A stretch of DNA of 64,000 bases from Sphingomonadales bacterium. Lineage in GTDB: Bacteria > Pseudomonadota > Alphaproteobacteria > Sphingomonadales > Sphingomonadaceae. Below, piece by piece: positions 1 to 8,195 of the stretch. A program made the position numbers and the translations under genes. Where the stretch lies: contig JANYGX010000007.1 in NCBI GenBank assembly GCA_025362295.1, forward strand, positions 62,001 through 126,000. Direction: 5' to 3'. The notes beneath the pieces are model-generated. The model searched no databases. It had not been told where the DNA came from and saw only the letters and a program-made list of their open reading frames with translations. How positions within the stretch are numbered: the stretch's first letter is position 1; every line of letters starts with the position of its first letter.

Positions 1-163
1 TAACCTATCGCGCAATCGGAGAATTGTCAAGCATAATTTACCAATACAGTTCGTTATAATTTTTAAGCCATTGAAAATAATCACTATAGGTTGAACATAA
101 ATTTTATCGCCAGTTTAAAAATGGTGATAGAATCAGGCCTTCAAAACCTTTATAACGGCAAAA
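1..163. other. Upstream region of trmD, no gene seen
   Basis: AT-rich leader with no convincing ORF. A TATAAT hexamer lies at 55-60, but no good -35 box sits 16-18 bp upstream (TTGTCA at 24-29 is too far), so a promoter here is only possible. In many alphaproteobacteria rpsP and rimM lie directly upstream of trmD. They do not reach into this window, so trmD here probably has its own promoter or a long leader. Confidence 0.3.
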
Positions 164-898
164 ATGACGAACAATGCCTTTGCCGCCACCGTCCTTACCC
201 TCTATCCGGAGATGTTCCCCGGGCCGATTGGGCTGTCTCTGGCCGGGTCAGCGCTGAAATCTGGCCTGTGGTCGCTGAAAACGCTGGACATCCGGGATTA
301 TGCAACCGATAAGCACCGTTCCGTAGATGATAGCCCGTCAGGCGGTGGCGCAGGTATGGTTTTGCGGCCCGATGTGGTCGGGCTGTCCATTCAAGCGGTG
401 CTGGCAAAGGCCTCATCATTGCCGTTTCTGGTGATGACACCGCGAGGCAAGCCCTTAACCCAGAGCCGGGTCAAGGCGTTGGCAGCAGGGTCAGGCGTCA
501 ACATTTTATGTGGGCGTTTTGAGGGGTTTGATGAGCGGCTGTTTGAGCACTATCCGCTGGAGCCGGTGTCGGTTGGCGACTATGTGCTCTCCGGCGGTGA
601 ACCGGCAGCGCTCGTGCTGCTGGATGCGATTGTGAGGCTGCTGCCCGGCGTGATGGGCAAAAGCGCAAGCGCTGAGGATGAAAGTTTTGAGGGATATTTG
701 CTCGAATATCCTCACTATACCCGACCCAGAGAATGGGAAGGGCGCATGATACCGGAAATCCTGCATTCTGGTGATCATGCGAAAATCGCTGCCTGGAGGC
801 AACAAAAGGCGGAAGAGCATACCCGGCTATGGCGGCCGGATCTTTGGGAGCACTACCTTGCCTCCAAAATCCGCAAGTCGCCCTCTGGCACGCAGTAA
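164..898 (+). CDS. trmD: tRNA (guanine-N1)-methyltransferase TrmD
   Basis: Methylates G37 at N1 in tRNAs reading CNN and related codons, using S-adenosylmethionine; this prevents +1 frameshifting. The 244-residue protein has the SPOUT trefoil-knot signatures: GGGAGM near residues 60-65, [10 protein letters not shown] near 116-125 and [12 protein letters not shown] near 137-148, which form the SAM-binding knot. Length is usual for the family. The ATG at 164 gives the expected N-terminus ([13 protein letters not shown]), although no strong ribosome-binding site precedes it. rplS follows 21 bp downstream, the usual alphaproteobacterial pairing, so the two are probably cotranscribed. Confidence 0.97.
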   Translation: MTNNAFAATVLTLYPEMFPGPIGLSLAGSALKSGLWSLKTLDIRDYATDKHRSVDDSPSGGGAGMVLRPDVVGLSIQAVLAKASSLPFLVMTPRGKPLTQSRVKALAAGSGVNILCGRFEGFDERLFEHYPLEPVSVGDYVLSGGEPAALVLLDAIVRLLPGVMGKSASAEDESFEGYLLEYPHYTRPREWEGRMIPEILHSGDHAKIAAWRQQKAEEHTRLWRPDLWEHYLASKIRKSPSGTQ

Positions 899-919
899 CA
901 CAGAAAAAGGACTAAACAG

Positions 920-1336
920 ATGAATTTGTTGCAAACACTCGAAGCTGAACAGGTTGCCAAATGGGCCGCCACCAAAAAAATTCCGGACTTCCGTGCTGGC
1001 GATACGCTGAAGATTGGCGTGAAAGTCAAAGAAGGCGAGCGCGAGCGCATCCAGTTTTTTGAAGGCATGTGCATTGCCCGCGCCAACAAGGGCCTCGGCT
1101 CCAATTTCACAGTGCGTAAAGTGTCGTTTGGCGAGGGCGTCGAGCGGGTATTCCCGCTGTATGCCCCGACCGTTGCCAGCATAGAGCTGTTGCGACGCGG
1201 TGACGTGCGCCGCGCCAAGCTTTATTATCTCCGCCAGCGCTCAGGCAAGTCGGCACGTATTTCAGAGCTTAAGGATAATGTCGGGCGGGACAAGGCAGCA
1301 GCGAAGAAGGCTGCAGTGGCCAAGCCTGCGGCTTAA
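920..1336 (+). CDS. rplS: 50S ribosomal protein L19
   Basis: Large-subunit ribosomal protein at the 30S/50S interface. The 138-residue product carries the L19 core, including [25 protein letters not shown] and the basic stretch [14 protein letters not shown]. It ends in an Ala/Lys-rich tail, a common alphaproteobacterial extension. AAGGA lies about ten bases before the ATG. It sits directly behind trmD. Its 3' side runs into a set of GC-rich inverted repeats (1346-1510), the first of which could end transcription, although no T-run follows. Confidence 0.97.
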   Translation: MNLLQTLEAEQVAKWAATKKIPDFRAGDTLKIGVKVKEGERERIQFFEGMCIARANKGLGSNFTVRKVSFGEGVERVFPLYAPTVASIELLRRGDVRRAKLYYLRQRSGKSARISELKDNVGRDKAAAKKAAVAKPAA

Positions 1337-1345
1337 ACGCACTTT

Positions 1346-1369
1346 TCCTCCCCCCTTGCGGGGGGAGGA
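1346..1369. repeat. Perfect GC-rich palindrome after rplS
   Basis: Two 10-base arms, TCCTCCCCCC and GGGGGGAGGA, flank a TTGC loop. It is a very stable hairpin ten bases after the rplS stop. With no T-run it is not a classic terminator. The composition and loop resemble the inverted repeats at 1492-1510, 41826-41848 and 42277-42295, which suggests a small interspersed palindromic repeat family. Confidence 0.7.
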
Positions 1370-1412
1370 TACGCAGACTTCGAGCCACGTTCTTGGCACT
1401 TGGTCGACGTTG

Positions 1413-1510
1413 GAGAGGGGACTTTTTCCGGCAAGAGCGCACCCCTCTCTTAAGCTTTGCTCAGCGCAAAAGAAGCGCTAAGCGTTGCTACCTCTCCCAC
1501 AATGGGAGAG
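1413..1510. repeat. Nested inverted repeats upstream of leuC
   Basis: GAGAGGGG at 1413-1420 pairs with CCCCTCTC at 1442-1449. A second hairpin, CTCTCCCA-CAA-TGGGAGAG, occupies 1492-1510. The right arm of the latter runs straight into GAGAGGAAGG, the purine-rich stretch acting as ribosome-binding site for leuC at 1530. The hairpin could therefore modulate leuC translation. Together with 1346-1369 this makes a composite palindromic element filling most of the rplS-leuC gap. Confidence 0.55.
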
Positions 1511-1529
1511 AGGAAGGATCAGCGCCCTC

Positions 1530-2954
1530 ATGCCCACCCCCATCATGCCAACCCCCCGCACGCTTTACCAAAAAATCTGGGACGCCCATGTGGTCGAGAC
1601 CACTGCGGATGGTACCGCGCTGCTCTACATCGACCGGCACCTCATTCACGAAGTCACCACACCGCAAGCCTTTGCCGGTTTGCGAGCATCGGGCCGGAAA
1701 GTCGCACGACCTAATCTGACACTGGCGGTACCCGATCACAATGTACCAACCAGCCATCGTGATCAGGCCATTGTTGATCCACAGTCCGCCCAGCAAGTCG
1801 CCATGCTCAAACAAAATTGCACAGACTTTGGCATTGAGCATATAGCGATGAACAGCATCAATCAGGGCATTGTTCATGTCATCGGCCCGGAACAGGGTTT
1901 CACTTTGCCCGGCGTGACAATAGTGTGCGGCGACAGCCACACCAGCACCCACGGTGCCTTCGGCGCGCTTGGTTTTGGCATCGGCACATCGGAGGTCGAG
2001 CATGTGCTTGCCACTCAAACGCTGCAACTGAAGCAATCCAAATCGCTCGAAATAAAAATCATCGGCCAGCTTGGCTTCGGCATCACAGCAAAAGATTTAA
2101 CCCTAGCGATTGTTGGCGCAGTCGGCGCTGGCGGCGGTGCTGGCTATGTGGCGGAATATACCGGCGAGGCCATCCGTGCACTGAGCATGGAAGGCCGCAT
2201 GACGGTTTGCAACATGGCCATTGAAATGGGAGCCCGCGCGGGTTTGATTGCGCCGGACGCCACCACCTATGCCTATGTGAAAACCAAGCCGCGCGCGCCA
2301 AAAGGCGACATGTGGGAAAAGGCGCTGACGTGGTGGCAAAGCCTGCCAACAGATGCCGGTGCCACCTACGATAAAACAATTACCATAGATGCAAGCGCGA
2401 TAGCGCCGCTGGTCACCTGGGGCACTTCGCCAGACGATGTGGTGGCGATCACTGGCGTGGTGCCTGACCCCGCTGACATGTTAGAACACAAACGCGCAGC
2501 GGCAGAAAAGTCGCTCGCCTATATGGGCCTCAGTTCCGGCATGCCGATGCAGGACATCGCCATACAGCACGTGTTCATCGGCAGTTGCACCAATTCGCGG
2601 CTGGAAGATTTGCGCTCCGCCGCCGGTATTATTCAGGGCCGCAAAGTGGCATCGTCCCTGAAGCAAGCCCTCGTGGTGCCTGGCTCCGGCTTGATCAAGG
2701 CTGCAGCAGAAGCCGAAGGCCTCGACATCATATTCAAAGCCGCAGGCTTCGATTGGCGCGAGCCAGGCTGCTCGATGTGCCTCGGCATGAACCCTGATCA
2801 AGTGCCAGCGGGTGAACACTGTGCCTCCACCAGCAACCGAAACTTTGTTGGCCGCCAAGGAGTGGGCGCACGCACCCACCTCATGTCACCGGTGATGGCC
2901 GTGGCCGCAGCATTAACAGGCAAGCTGACAGACGTGCGGGGGTTAATGGGGTGA
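1530..2954 (+). CDS. leuC: 3-isopropylmalate dehydratase large subunit
   Basis: With LeuD it isomerises 2-isopropylmalate to 3-isopropylmalate in leucine synthesis. The 4Fe-4S ligands are visible as IGSCTNSR (Cys353) and CSMCLGM (Cys414, Cys417), and [13 protein letters not shown] is present near the active site. I chose the ATG at 1530 (474 residues, usual length, AGGAAGG 12 bases upstream). The frame stays open to 1485, but that extension is palindromic repeat sequence ([10 protein letters not shown]), not LeuC. The gene is separated from leuD by a GNAT remnant and a toxin-antitoxin pair. Confidence 0.95.
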   Translation: MPTPIMPTPRTLYQKIWDAHVVETTADGTALLYIDRHLIHEVTTPQAFAGLRASGRKVARPNLTLAVPDHNVPTSHRDQAIVDPQSAQQVAMLKQNCTDFGIEHIAMNSINQGIVHVIGPEQGFTLPGVTIVCGDSHTSTHGAFGALGFGIGTSEVEHVLATQTLQLKQSKSLEIKIIGQLGFGITAKDLTLAIVGAVGAGGGAGYVAEYTGEAIRALSMEGRMTVCNMAIEMGARAGLIAPDATTYAYVKTKPRAPKGDMWEKALTWWQSLPTDAGATYDKTITIDASAIAPLVTWGTSPDDVVAITGVVPDPADMLEHKRAAAEKSLAYMGLSSGMPMQDIAIQHVFIGSCTNSRLEDLRSAAGIIQGRKVASSLKQALVVPGSGLIKAAAEAEGLDIIFKAAGFDWREPGCSMCLGMNPDQVPAGEHCASTSNRNFVGRQGVGARTHLMSPVMAVAAALTGKLTDVRGLMG

Positions 2955-3037
2955 GCACGCTTGAGATTACAACCGACCTCAAGCGAATGGATGTGTCGTT
3001 GATCCACCAGCACCTGACGGCGCGCCATGCCGCATGA
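2951..3037 (+). pseudogene. GNAT acetyltransferase N-terminal stub
   Basis: A GTG overlapping the leuC stop (GTGA) opens a 28-codon frame, beginning [15 protein letters not shown] and continuing SLIHQHLT, then meeting TGA. This resembles the extreme N-terminus of small GNAT acetyltransferases. The acetyl-CoA-binding core is absent, so it reads as the remains of a gene once translationally coupled to leuC. Recognition rests on a short stretch and is tentative. Confidence 0.45.
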
Positions 3038-3265
3038 CCATAGAGACAGGTGATATTGATCATGATCGCGCTGGTGCGCACCGTCATCGACATCTGGGTC
3101 AATCTCTCGCCACCGCAACTTAATGTTGCTGAAGCAGAAGCGGTGAAAGCTGTGACGGGCTATTTGAAAACCTATAATTTTTAAAGATAACCTCTATATT
3201 GACCTGAATACTAATATATGACCATAATATTATATTAGACTATATTAGAGTAAAAAGGTCGTAAC
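3038..3265 (+). other. Gap before the first toxin-antitoxin pair
   Basis: It holds a possible 40-codon ORF at 3062-3184 (product starting MIALVRTVIDIWVNL) that I do not recognise and that may be debris from the decayed GNAT gene or its neighbour. The rest becomes very AT-rich. At 3225-3250 TATATTAGA recurs in direct orientation close to the antitoxin start, a plausible promoter or operator for the downstream pair. Confidence 0.35.
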
Positions 3266-3532
3266 ATGGATAATGGTAACACAGATTTTTCGGTCACAGC
3301 GGCCAAAAGCCACTTTTCAGAGATTGTTGAGCGCGCTGAAAAAGGCGAGCAGCTTACCATCACCCGGCACGGCAAGGCGGTCGCTAAACTTGTGCCTATA
3401 GTTGATGAAGCAGCGGTGGCGCGGCGGCGCGAAGCGGTTGAAGGCTGGATCAAGTATCGCGATGAGCACAATATAACCCTCGGGCCTGATTTGACCATCA
3501 AACAGTTGATCAATGAAGGACGCCGGTTTTAG
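3266..3532 (+). CDS. Phd/YefM-family antitoxin
   Basis: Antitoxin of a type II pair: its N-terminal fold binds the operator and its C-terminal tail neutralises the toxin encoded next door. In 88 residues it shows the family pattern FSVTAAKSHFSEIVERAEKG followed by LTITRHGKAVAKLVPI. The C-terminal half is charged and probably disordered until it folds on the toxin. Its TAG overlaps the toxin GTG by one base. The pair lies between leuC and leuD, in AT-rich DNA unlike the leu genes, consistent with insertion by horizontal transfer. The exact toxin partner class (VapC-type) is inferred from the neighbour. Confidence 0.85.
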   Translation: MDNGNTDFSVTAAKSHFSEIVERAEKGEQLTITRHGKAVAKLVPIVDEAAVARRREAVEGWIKYRDEHNITLGPDLTIKQLINEGRRF

Positions 3533-3936
3533 TGCCTTATGTCCTAGATGCCTCTGTCACTATGGCATGGTTTTTCAACGATGAACGACGCGATGCAACT
3601 GAGATGCTTTTTCGTCAAACCATAACTGATACAGTCCATGTGCCTGTCGGATGGACAGCAGAAGTGATCAATACCATTGTGATGGGTGAGCGGCGTGGTC
3701 GGTGCACACAAACTGAAGCAACATATTTTATAGAACGACTCAACCAGCTGTCGATCATCGTTGACGACACAGTTGATGCTTTTGCCTCGTTACCCGATTT
3801 ATGCAGACAGCACACACTCACAGCTTATGATGCCACTTATTTGGCGCTTGCCATACAGCGAAAACTGCCTCTGGCGACCGACGACACGGCGTTGCGGCTG
3901 GCAGCGCAAACCACGGGCGTTTCACTTCTTTTGTAA
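3532..3936 (+). CDS. PIN-domain toxin, VapC-like
   Basis: Predicted Mg2+-dependent ribonuclease toxin (134 residues) paired with the Phd-type antitoxin before it. The PIN acidic residues are in place: LDAS near the N-terminus, an AEV glutamate near residue 44, [10 protein letters not shown] near 100 and ATDD near 115, so it looks intact. It starts at GTG 3532, one base into the antitoxin stop. leuD begins 11 bases after the toxin ends and its ribosome-binding site lies at the toxin's 3' end, so toxin and leuD transcription or translation may be coupled. Confidence 0.88.
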   Translation: MPYVLDASVTMAWFFNDERRDATEMLFRQTITDTVHVPVGWTAEVINTIVMGERRGRCTQTEATYFIERLNQLSIIVDDTVDAFASLPDLCRQHTLTAYDATYLALAIQRKLPLATDDTALRLAAQTTGVSLLL

Positions 3937-3947
3937 GGCTAATCCAT

Positions 3948-4559
3948 ATGACCCCATTCAAATCCCTCACAGCCATCGCCACGCCGTTTGGTGCGCACAA
4001 TATCGATACCGATGTCATCATCCCTGCACGCTTTCTCAAAGCTGTCACCAAAGAGGGTATGGGCGCTGGCGCATTTTATACCTTGCGCTTTCATGCCGAT
4101 GGCACACCGCGTGCGGAGTCGTTGTTTGATACGCCGCGCCATAGGCAAGCGCACATTCTCATTGCTGGTGAGAATTTTGGTTGCGGATCATCACGCGAGC
4201 ACGCGGCGTGGGCACTCGATGATCTCGGTTACAAGGTGATTATCGCGCCAAGCTACTCGGACATTTTTGCCGGCAATGCGTTCAAGAATGGTTTGTTGAC
4301 CGTGGTGCTGCCACAAGAGCAAATTGATAAACTGATGGCTATTGCTACGGATGTCGAGATCACCGTTGATCTCGAGAACCAAGTGGTGACCACACCCTAT
4401 CAGGATCGCTTCACGTTCGAGATCGACCCGTTCCGCAAGCACTGTCTGCTGGAAGGGTTGGATGAGATTGGCTTGACGCTGCAATCGAAAGCGCAGGTCG
4501 CTGCGTTTGAGGCAAAGGTGGCGATTGAGCAACCATGGGTGGCTGGTGTTGCTGGTTGA
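3948..4559 (+). CDS. leuD: 3-isopropylmalate dehydratase small subunit
   Basis: Swivelling-domain partner of LeuC in isopropylmalate isomerisation. The 203-residue protein shows [12 protein letters not shown] near the N-terminus and [17 protein letters not shown], the substrate-specificity and catalytic loop. Length is normal. TAAGG about 13 bases before the ATG comes from the end of the upstream toxin gene. leuD is unusually separated from leuC by nearly a kilobase of toxin-antitoxin and remnant DNA, and another toxin-antitoxin pair follows 19 bp after its stop. Confidence 0.96.
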   Translation: MTPFKSLTAIATPFGAHNIDTDVIIPARFLKAVTKEGMGAGAFYTLRFHADGTPRAESLFDTPRHRQAHILIAGENFGCGSSREHAAWALDDLGYKVIIAPSYSDIFAGNAFKNGLLTVVLPQEQIDKLMAIATDVEITVDLENQVVTTPYQDRFTFEIDPFRKHCLLEGLDEIGLTLQSKAQVAAFEAKVAIEQPWVAGVAG

Positions 4560-4578
4560 GATGGGTTATAGCGGTTGA

Positions 4579-4809
4579 ATGGCTATACAGCATCCGTTGA
4601 TAGAAATTGTCCCCGGCAAGCGGGGCGGCAAGCCATGCATTCGCGGCCAGCGCATCACTGTGGGAGACATCTTGGGTTGGCTGTCATCCGGCATGAGCCA
4701 TGCCGAAATACTGGAAGATTTTCCCGATCTGCAAGAAGACCATATTCGAGCAGCTTTGGCGTTTGCCGCAGACCGCGAACAGCGCACCCGGTCAGTTGTT
4801 GCGCCGTGA
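4579..4809 (+). CDS. DUF433 antitoxin-like protein
   Basis: A 76-residue protein of the DUF433 family, typically paired with DUF5615 PIN-like proteins as putative antitoxins. The signature GKPCIRGQRITVGDILGWL is present, followed by SHAEILEDFPDLQEDHI, a helix-turn-helix-like region. Its TGA overlaps the GTG of the next gene (GTGA), the tight coupling usual for these pairs. It lies immediately after leuD. The antitoxin role comes from family knowledge. Confidence 0.85.
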   Translation: MAIQHPLIEIVPGKRGGKPCIRGQRITVGDILGWLSSGMSHAEILEDFPDLQEDHIRAALAFAADREQRTRSVVAP

Positions 4810-5156
4810 TCTGGCTACTCGACGAGAATCTGTCATTCAGATTGTCAAAATTGCTTAAGGATGCTGGGATAGAGTGCCAACATATTTCAGATGTCGGCTT
4901 GAAAAATCAGAGCGATCTTGAAATCTTTATGTTTGCTCGCACAAACAACCATGTTTTGCTAACGAAAGATGATGATTTTCAGGATTTGTCGATGCTGTAT
5001 GGTCGTCCGCCGCTCATCGTTAAACTGGAAATTGGCAATATGGATAATGCCAGCACGGCAGCGGTACTGATCCGTGATAAGGATGAGATAGGCTATGCTT
5101 ATTCAAGCCAATCGTATCAAATTCTGAGGATTTATTCGCTGCGATCTGTGCATTGA
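4806..5156 (+). CDS. DUF5615 PIN-like toxin
   Basis: A 116-residue PIN-like (Mut7-C type) protein, the usual partner of DUF433. It begins at GTG 4806 with WLLDENLSFRL, a conserved acidic start. It continues with VLLTKDDDFQDL near the middle and PPLIVKLEIGN, all typical of DUF5615, and looks full length. An upstream in-frame ATG at 4575 would give a longer product, but that extension overlaps the antitoxin in another frame and is rejected. Toxicity is inferred from the family only. Confidence 0.85.
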   Translation: MIWLLDENLSFRLSKLLKDAGIECQHISDVGLKNQSDLEIFMFARTNNHVLLTKDDDFQDLSMLYGRPPLIVKLEIGNMDNASTAAVLIRDKDEIGYAYSSQSYQILRIYSLRSVH

Positions 5157-5405
5157 TGGCTGATCCGCGACACAAGGCTATCAATCATAAATGTTAGAGC
5201 TCGTCAAAAAATTCAGGATTTAGGGAAACAACTTTCGTCATAACTTGACTCACGTACACGCCCTGGCCATCAATCTCGCCATCGCCAAAAACTCAATCCT
5301 TTTTTGATTGATAGGTTAACAGCTTGTTATGTCGATTTAAGGGTGTAAATCCAGTTATATCATAGATTAAAAATTCACTCGTATTCACTCAAATGCCAGT
5401 TAAAT
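5157..5405. other. Non-coding gap between toxin-antitoxin loci
   Basis: I found no ORF of substance here. The DNA is AT-rich, with a small inverted repeat (CAATC and GATTG around a T-run near 5293-5310) that could end transcription of the DUF433/DUF5615 pair. It leads into the 34-bp palindrome at 5406-5439. Confidence 0.4.
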
Positions 5406-5439
5406 CCTGTATTATGACTATTCGTAGTTATAATACAGG
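5406..5439. promoter_or_regulatory. 34-bp near-perfect palindrome, possible operator
   Basis: Outer arms CCTGTATTAT and ATAATACAGG and inner arms ACTA and TAGT pair around TTCG, with one unpaired base on each side. It lies just upstream of a decayed Phd-type antitoxin, where toxin-antitoxin operons keep their autoregulatory operator. The ATG inside it, if used, is in a different frame from the remaining antitoxin sequence. Confidence 0.5.
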
Positions 5440-5456
5440 GCTGTCACATACGCCAG

Positions 5457-5681
5457 ATCAGTGTTGCTGAAGCAAAGGCTAAGTTAAGCAAAATCCTGCA
5501 GCCAGTTGAGGCTGGAGAAAATGTTCGTATCACATCCTATGGTGTTCCTGTGGTGCGGTTCGTAGCAGTGAGAAAACGCGCGCGCAAACCGGTTGATCTT
5601 GAGCGGTTATGGCGCTGGTGGGAGGCATTGTCACCATTGAGATGTCTGTTCGGCAACGATGATACAGCAGTTGAGAGATAA
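5457..5681 (+). pseudogene. Decayed Phd-type antitoxin
   Basis: The frame reads ISVAEAKAKLSKILQ, then VRITSYGVPVVRFVAV and a charged C-terminal tail, clearly Phd/YefM-like. No ATG, GTG or TTG start lies in frame upstream before a stop, so the 5' end was lost by a frameshift or small deletion. It is followed 12 bases later by a broken PIN toxin reading frame. Confidence 0.75.
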
Positions 5682-5693
5682 TGAGCGGTACTG

Positions 5694-6003
5694 ATGTTCA
5701 CCCTTGATACCAGTATCGATGTTGGGCTTGCGCGCTAGAACCAACAATCTCACAAGCGATCACGCCAGCATGCTATACAACAGGCGCATAGACGGGCTCA
5801 TAAATCCGTGCCGCGACGAAGTCGTTGACGCAGGCGATTTTTTACACGCTGCACAATTTTTGAAGCAAGGGCAGTGAGGCTTCCGAGTCGGTGATGCGTT
5901 GCATTTGGCAATATGTGAGCGCCTGTTTGTTTCAATCGTAACACGTGATGACAGATTTTTTGATAGTGCACATCTCTTGACAATTGCTACCGAACACCCC
6001 TAA
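5694..6003 (+). pseudogene. Decayed PIN toxin (VapC-like)
   Basis: It opens as MFTLDTSIDVGLAR, a typical PIN start, then hits TAG. Further on, one frame reads DFLHAAQFLKQGQ, a TGA, then GFRVGDALHLAICER and VTRDDRFFDSAHLL, the PIN C-terminal pattern with its aspartates. There are at least two in-frame stops plus a lost middle segment. With 5457-5681 it is a dead toxin-antitoxin locus between leuD and leuB. Confidence 0.75.
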
Positions 6004-6029
6004 CGCGCTGCATAAAAGGTATTCAGTTC

Positions 6030-7109
6030 ATGACCCACTCTCTCCTCCTCCTTCCCGGCGACGGGATCGGCCCTGAAGTCACGGCGCAAGTCGAGCGCGT
6101 GGTGGCAGCGCTTGATGCCGGCATCAGCATTACCAAACATGATTTTGGCGGTGCGTCGATTGATGCACACGGTGTGCCGCTCACCGAGGCGGCACTTGAT
6201 GCTGCGCTTAAGGCCGATGCGGTGCTGATGGGCGCTGTCGGCGGGCCGCAGTGGGCAGCGCAGCCTTATGGCAATCGCCCCGAGGCTGGCTTGCTCAAAC
6301 TGCGCAAAGAGATGAACGTGTTTGCCAACTTGAGGCCGGCAGTGTGTTTTCCCGCGCTTGCTGATGCGTCATCGCTGAAGCGGGAGCTGGTCGAAGGGCT
6401 TGATATCCTGTTTGTGCGAGAGCTCGTCGGCGGGGTTTATTTTGGCGAGCCGCGCGGCATTGAAACGTTGCCAAGCGGCGAGCGACGCGGGGTGAATACG
6501 CAGGTGTATACGACGTCGGAAATTCGCCGGGTGGCAGAAGTGGCGTTTGAGCTGGCGCTGAAACGTACTGGTAAGGTCTGCTCAACGGAAAAATCCAATG
6601 TGATGGAATCTGGCCTGTTGTGGCGGGAGGAAGTGCAAAAACTGCGCGATGAACACTATCCGCAAATTACCCTCACCCATATGCTGGCGGACAATTGCGC
6701 CATGCAGCTGGTTAAAAACCCCAAGCAGTTTTGTGTTATTGTGACAGACAATCTGTTTGGTGATCTGTTGTCCGATGAAGCCGCGCAGCTTACCGGCTCA
6801 CTCGGCATGTTGCCATCGGCAGCGATTGGCGCGCGCAGCACGGATGGCAAGTTGCGTGGCCTGTATGAGCCCATTCATGGTTCAGCTCCAGATATTGCCG
6901 GGCAGAACCTTGCTAACCCCTCTGCCGCGATTTTATCGTTGGCGATGGCGCTGCGTTACTCGTTCGATCAGCATGATCTAGCAGACCGGGTTGAAAATGC
7001 TGTCAGCCAAACGCTCAGCGATGGCATCCGCACGACAGATATCTGGATGCAGGGTTGCACCAAGGTTGGCACGACTGATATGGGCAAAGCGATTATAACA
7101 CGACTTTAA
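6030..7109 (+). CDS. leuB: 3-isopropylmalate dehydrogenase
   Basis: Oxidises and decarboxylates 3-isopropylmalate to 2-oxoisocaproate with NAD+. The 359-residue protein carries LLPGDGIGPEV at the N-terminus, TEKSNVMESGLLWR (catalytic Lys region) and DNLFGDLLSDEAAQLTGSLGMLPSA (metal aspartates). GSAPDIAGQNLANPSA follows, the NAD-binding motif. AAAGG precedes the ATG. It is separated from leuD by about 1.5 kb of toxin-antitoxin DNA; asd follows 25 bp later as in many alphaproteobacteria. Confidence 0.97.
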   Translation: MTHSLLLLPGDGIGPEVTAQVERVVAALDAGISITKHDFGGASIDAHGVPLTEAALDAALKADAVLMGAVGGPQWAAQPYGNRPEAGLLKLRKEMNVFANLRPAVCFPALADASSLKRELVEGLDILFVRELVGGVYFGEPRGIETLPSGERRGVNTQVYTTSEIRRVAEVAFELALKRTGKVCSTEKSNVMESGLLWREEVQKLRDEHYPQITLTHMLADNCAMQLVKNPKQFCVIVTDNLFGDLLSDEAAQLTGSLGMLPSAAIGARSTDGKLRGLYEPIHGSAPDIAGQNLANPSAAILSLAMALRYSFDQHDLADRVENAVSQTLSDGIRTTDIWMQGCTKVGTTDMGKAIITRL

Positions 7110-7134
7110 CATCTTCAAACGAACGGAATAGACT

Positions 7135-8154
7135 ATGGCCTATAAAATTGCAGTTGTTGGTGCCACCGGCAGCGTCGGGCGCGAGATGCTCAATATTCTG
7201 CATGATCGGCAGTTTCCCATCAAGGAGGTTGCAGCCCTTGCCTCATCACGTTCGGTTGGCACGCGGGTGCTGTTTGGTGAGGATGAAATCGTCTGCCAGA
7301 ATCTTGAAACGTTCAATTTTAAGGGCTGGGATATCTGTCTGATGTCAGCGGGCTCGGGCCCTGCTAAAGACTACGCACCCAAAATAGCTGCACAGGGCTG
7401 CGTGGTGATTGACAATTCAAGCTACTGGCGAATGGACCGCGATGTGCCGCTGATCGTGCCGGAAGTGAACGCTGCTGCCATAGCCGGGTACACAAAAAAG
7501 AACATCATCGCCAACCCGAATTGCTCGACCGCACAAATGGTGGTGGCGCTGAAACCACTGCACGATGCGGCGATAATCAAGCGCGTGGTGGTCTCCACCT
7601 ATCAATCCGTATCGGGTGCCGGCAAGGATGGTATGGACGAACTGTTCGAGCAAAGTCGCGGTATTTTTGTGGGCGATGCCCCAACCTCGAAAAAATTTCC
7701 CAAGCAGATTGCCTTTAACGTTATCCCGCACATCGATACGTTTATGGATGATGGCTACACTAAAGAAGAGTGGAAAATGGCTGTGGAGACACAGAAAATT
7801 CTCGATCCTGATATTCAGGTTACAGCGACGTGCGTGCGGGTGCCGGTGTTTGTTGGCCATTCCGAAGCGATTAATATCGAATTTGAAAAACCGCTGAGTG
7901 CGGCCAAAGCGCAAAGCATACTGCGGGAAGCCCCCGGCATTATGCTCTACGACAAGCGCGAGGCTGGCGGCTATATCACGCCAGTTGAATGTGTGGGTGA
8001 ATATGCGACCTATATTAGCCGTGTACGGCATGACCCGACCGTTGAATACGGTCTTGCACTATGGTGTGTGAGTGACAATCTGCGTAAAGGGGCAGCACTC
8101 AATGCCGTGCAGATCGCCGAACTGCTGGGGAGTAAATATTTAAAAAAGGGGTGA
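7135..8154 (+). CDS. asd: Aspartate-semialdehyde dehydrogenase
   Basis: Reduces aspartyl phosphate to aspartate semialdehyde with NADPH, the branch point for lysine, methionine and threonine. In 339 residues it shows the nucleotide-binding GATGSVGREML near residue 10, the catalytic cysteine in NPNCSTAQM (Cys130) and the phosphate-binding YQSVSGAG. ACGGA lies upstream of the ATG. It lies 25 bp downstream of leuB and is probably cotranscribed with it. Confidence 0.97.
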   Translation: MAYKIAVVGATGSVGREMLNILHDRQFPIKEVAALASSRSVGTRVLFGEDEIVCQNLETFNFKGWDICLMSAGSGPAKDYAPKIAAQGCVVIDNSSYWRMDRDVPLIVPEVNAAAIAGYTKKNIIANPNCSTAQMVVALKPLHDAAIIKRVVVSTYQSVSGAGKDGMDELFEQSRGIFVGDAPTSKKFPKQIAFNVIPHIDTFMDDGYTKEEWKMAVETQKILDPDIQVTATCVRVPVFVGHSEAINIEFEKPLSAAKAQSILREAPGIMLYDKREAGGYITPVECVGEYATYISRVRHDPTVEYGLALWCVSDNLRKGAALNAVQIAELLGSKYLKKG

Positions 8155-8195
8155 ACTTTTTTGGTGTTAAATGTTAATTTTGCATTGGAGTAAAA

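Noticed and set aside
1485-1529. N-terminal extension of leuC
   Set aside because: The extra residues are the translation of a palindromic repeat; ATG 1530 has the ribosome-binding site and normal LeuC length.
4575-4805. Longer start for the DUF5615 toxin
   Set aside because: It would overlap the DUF433 antitoxin entirely in another frame; the GTG at the GTGA overlap is the expected start.
7417-8031. 204-codon frame antisense to asd
   Set aside because: It is the complementary frame of a clear asd gene, with no recognisable protein features.
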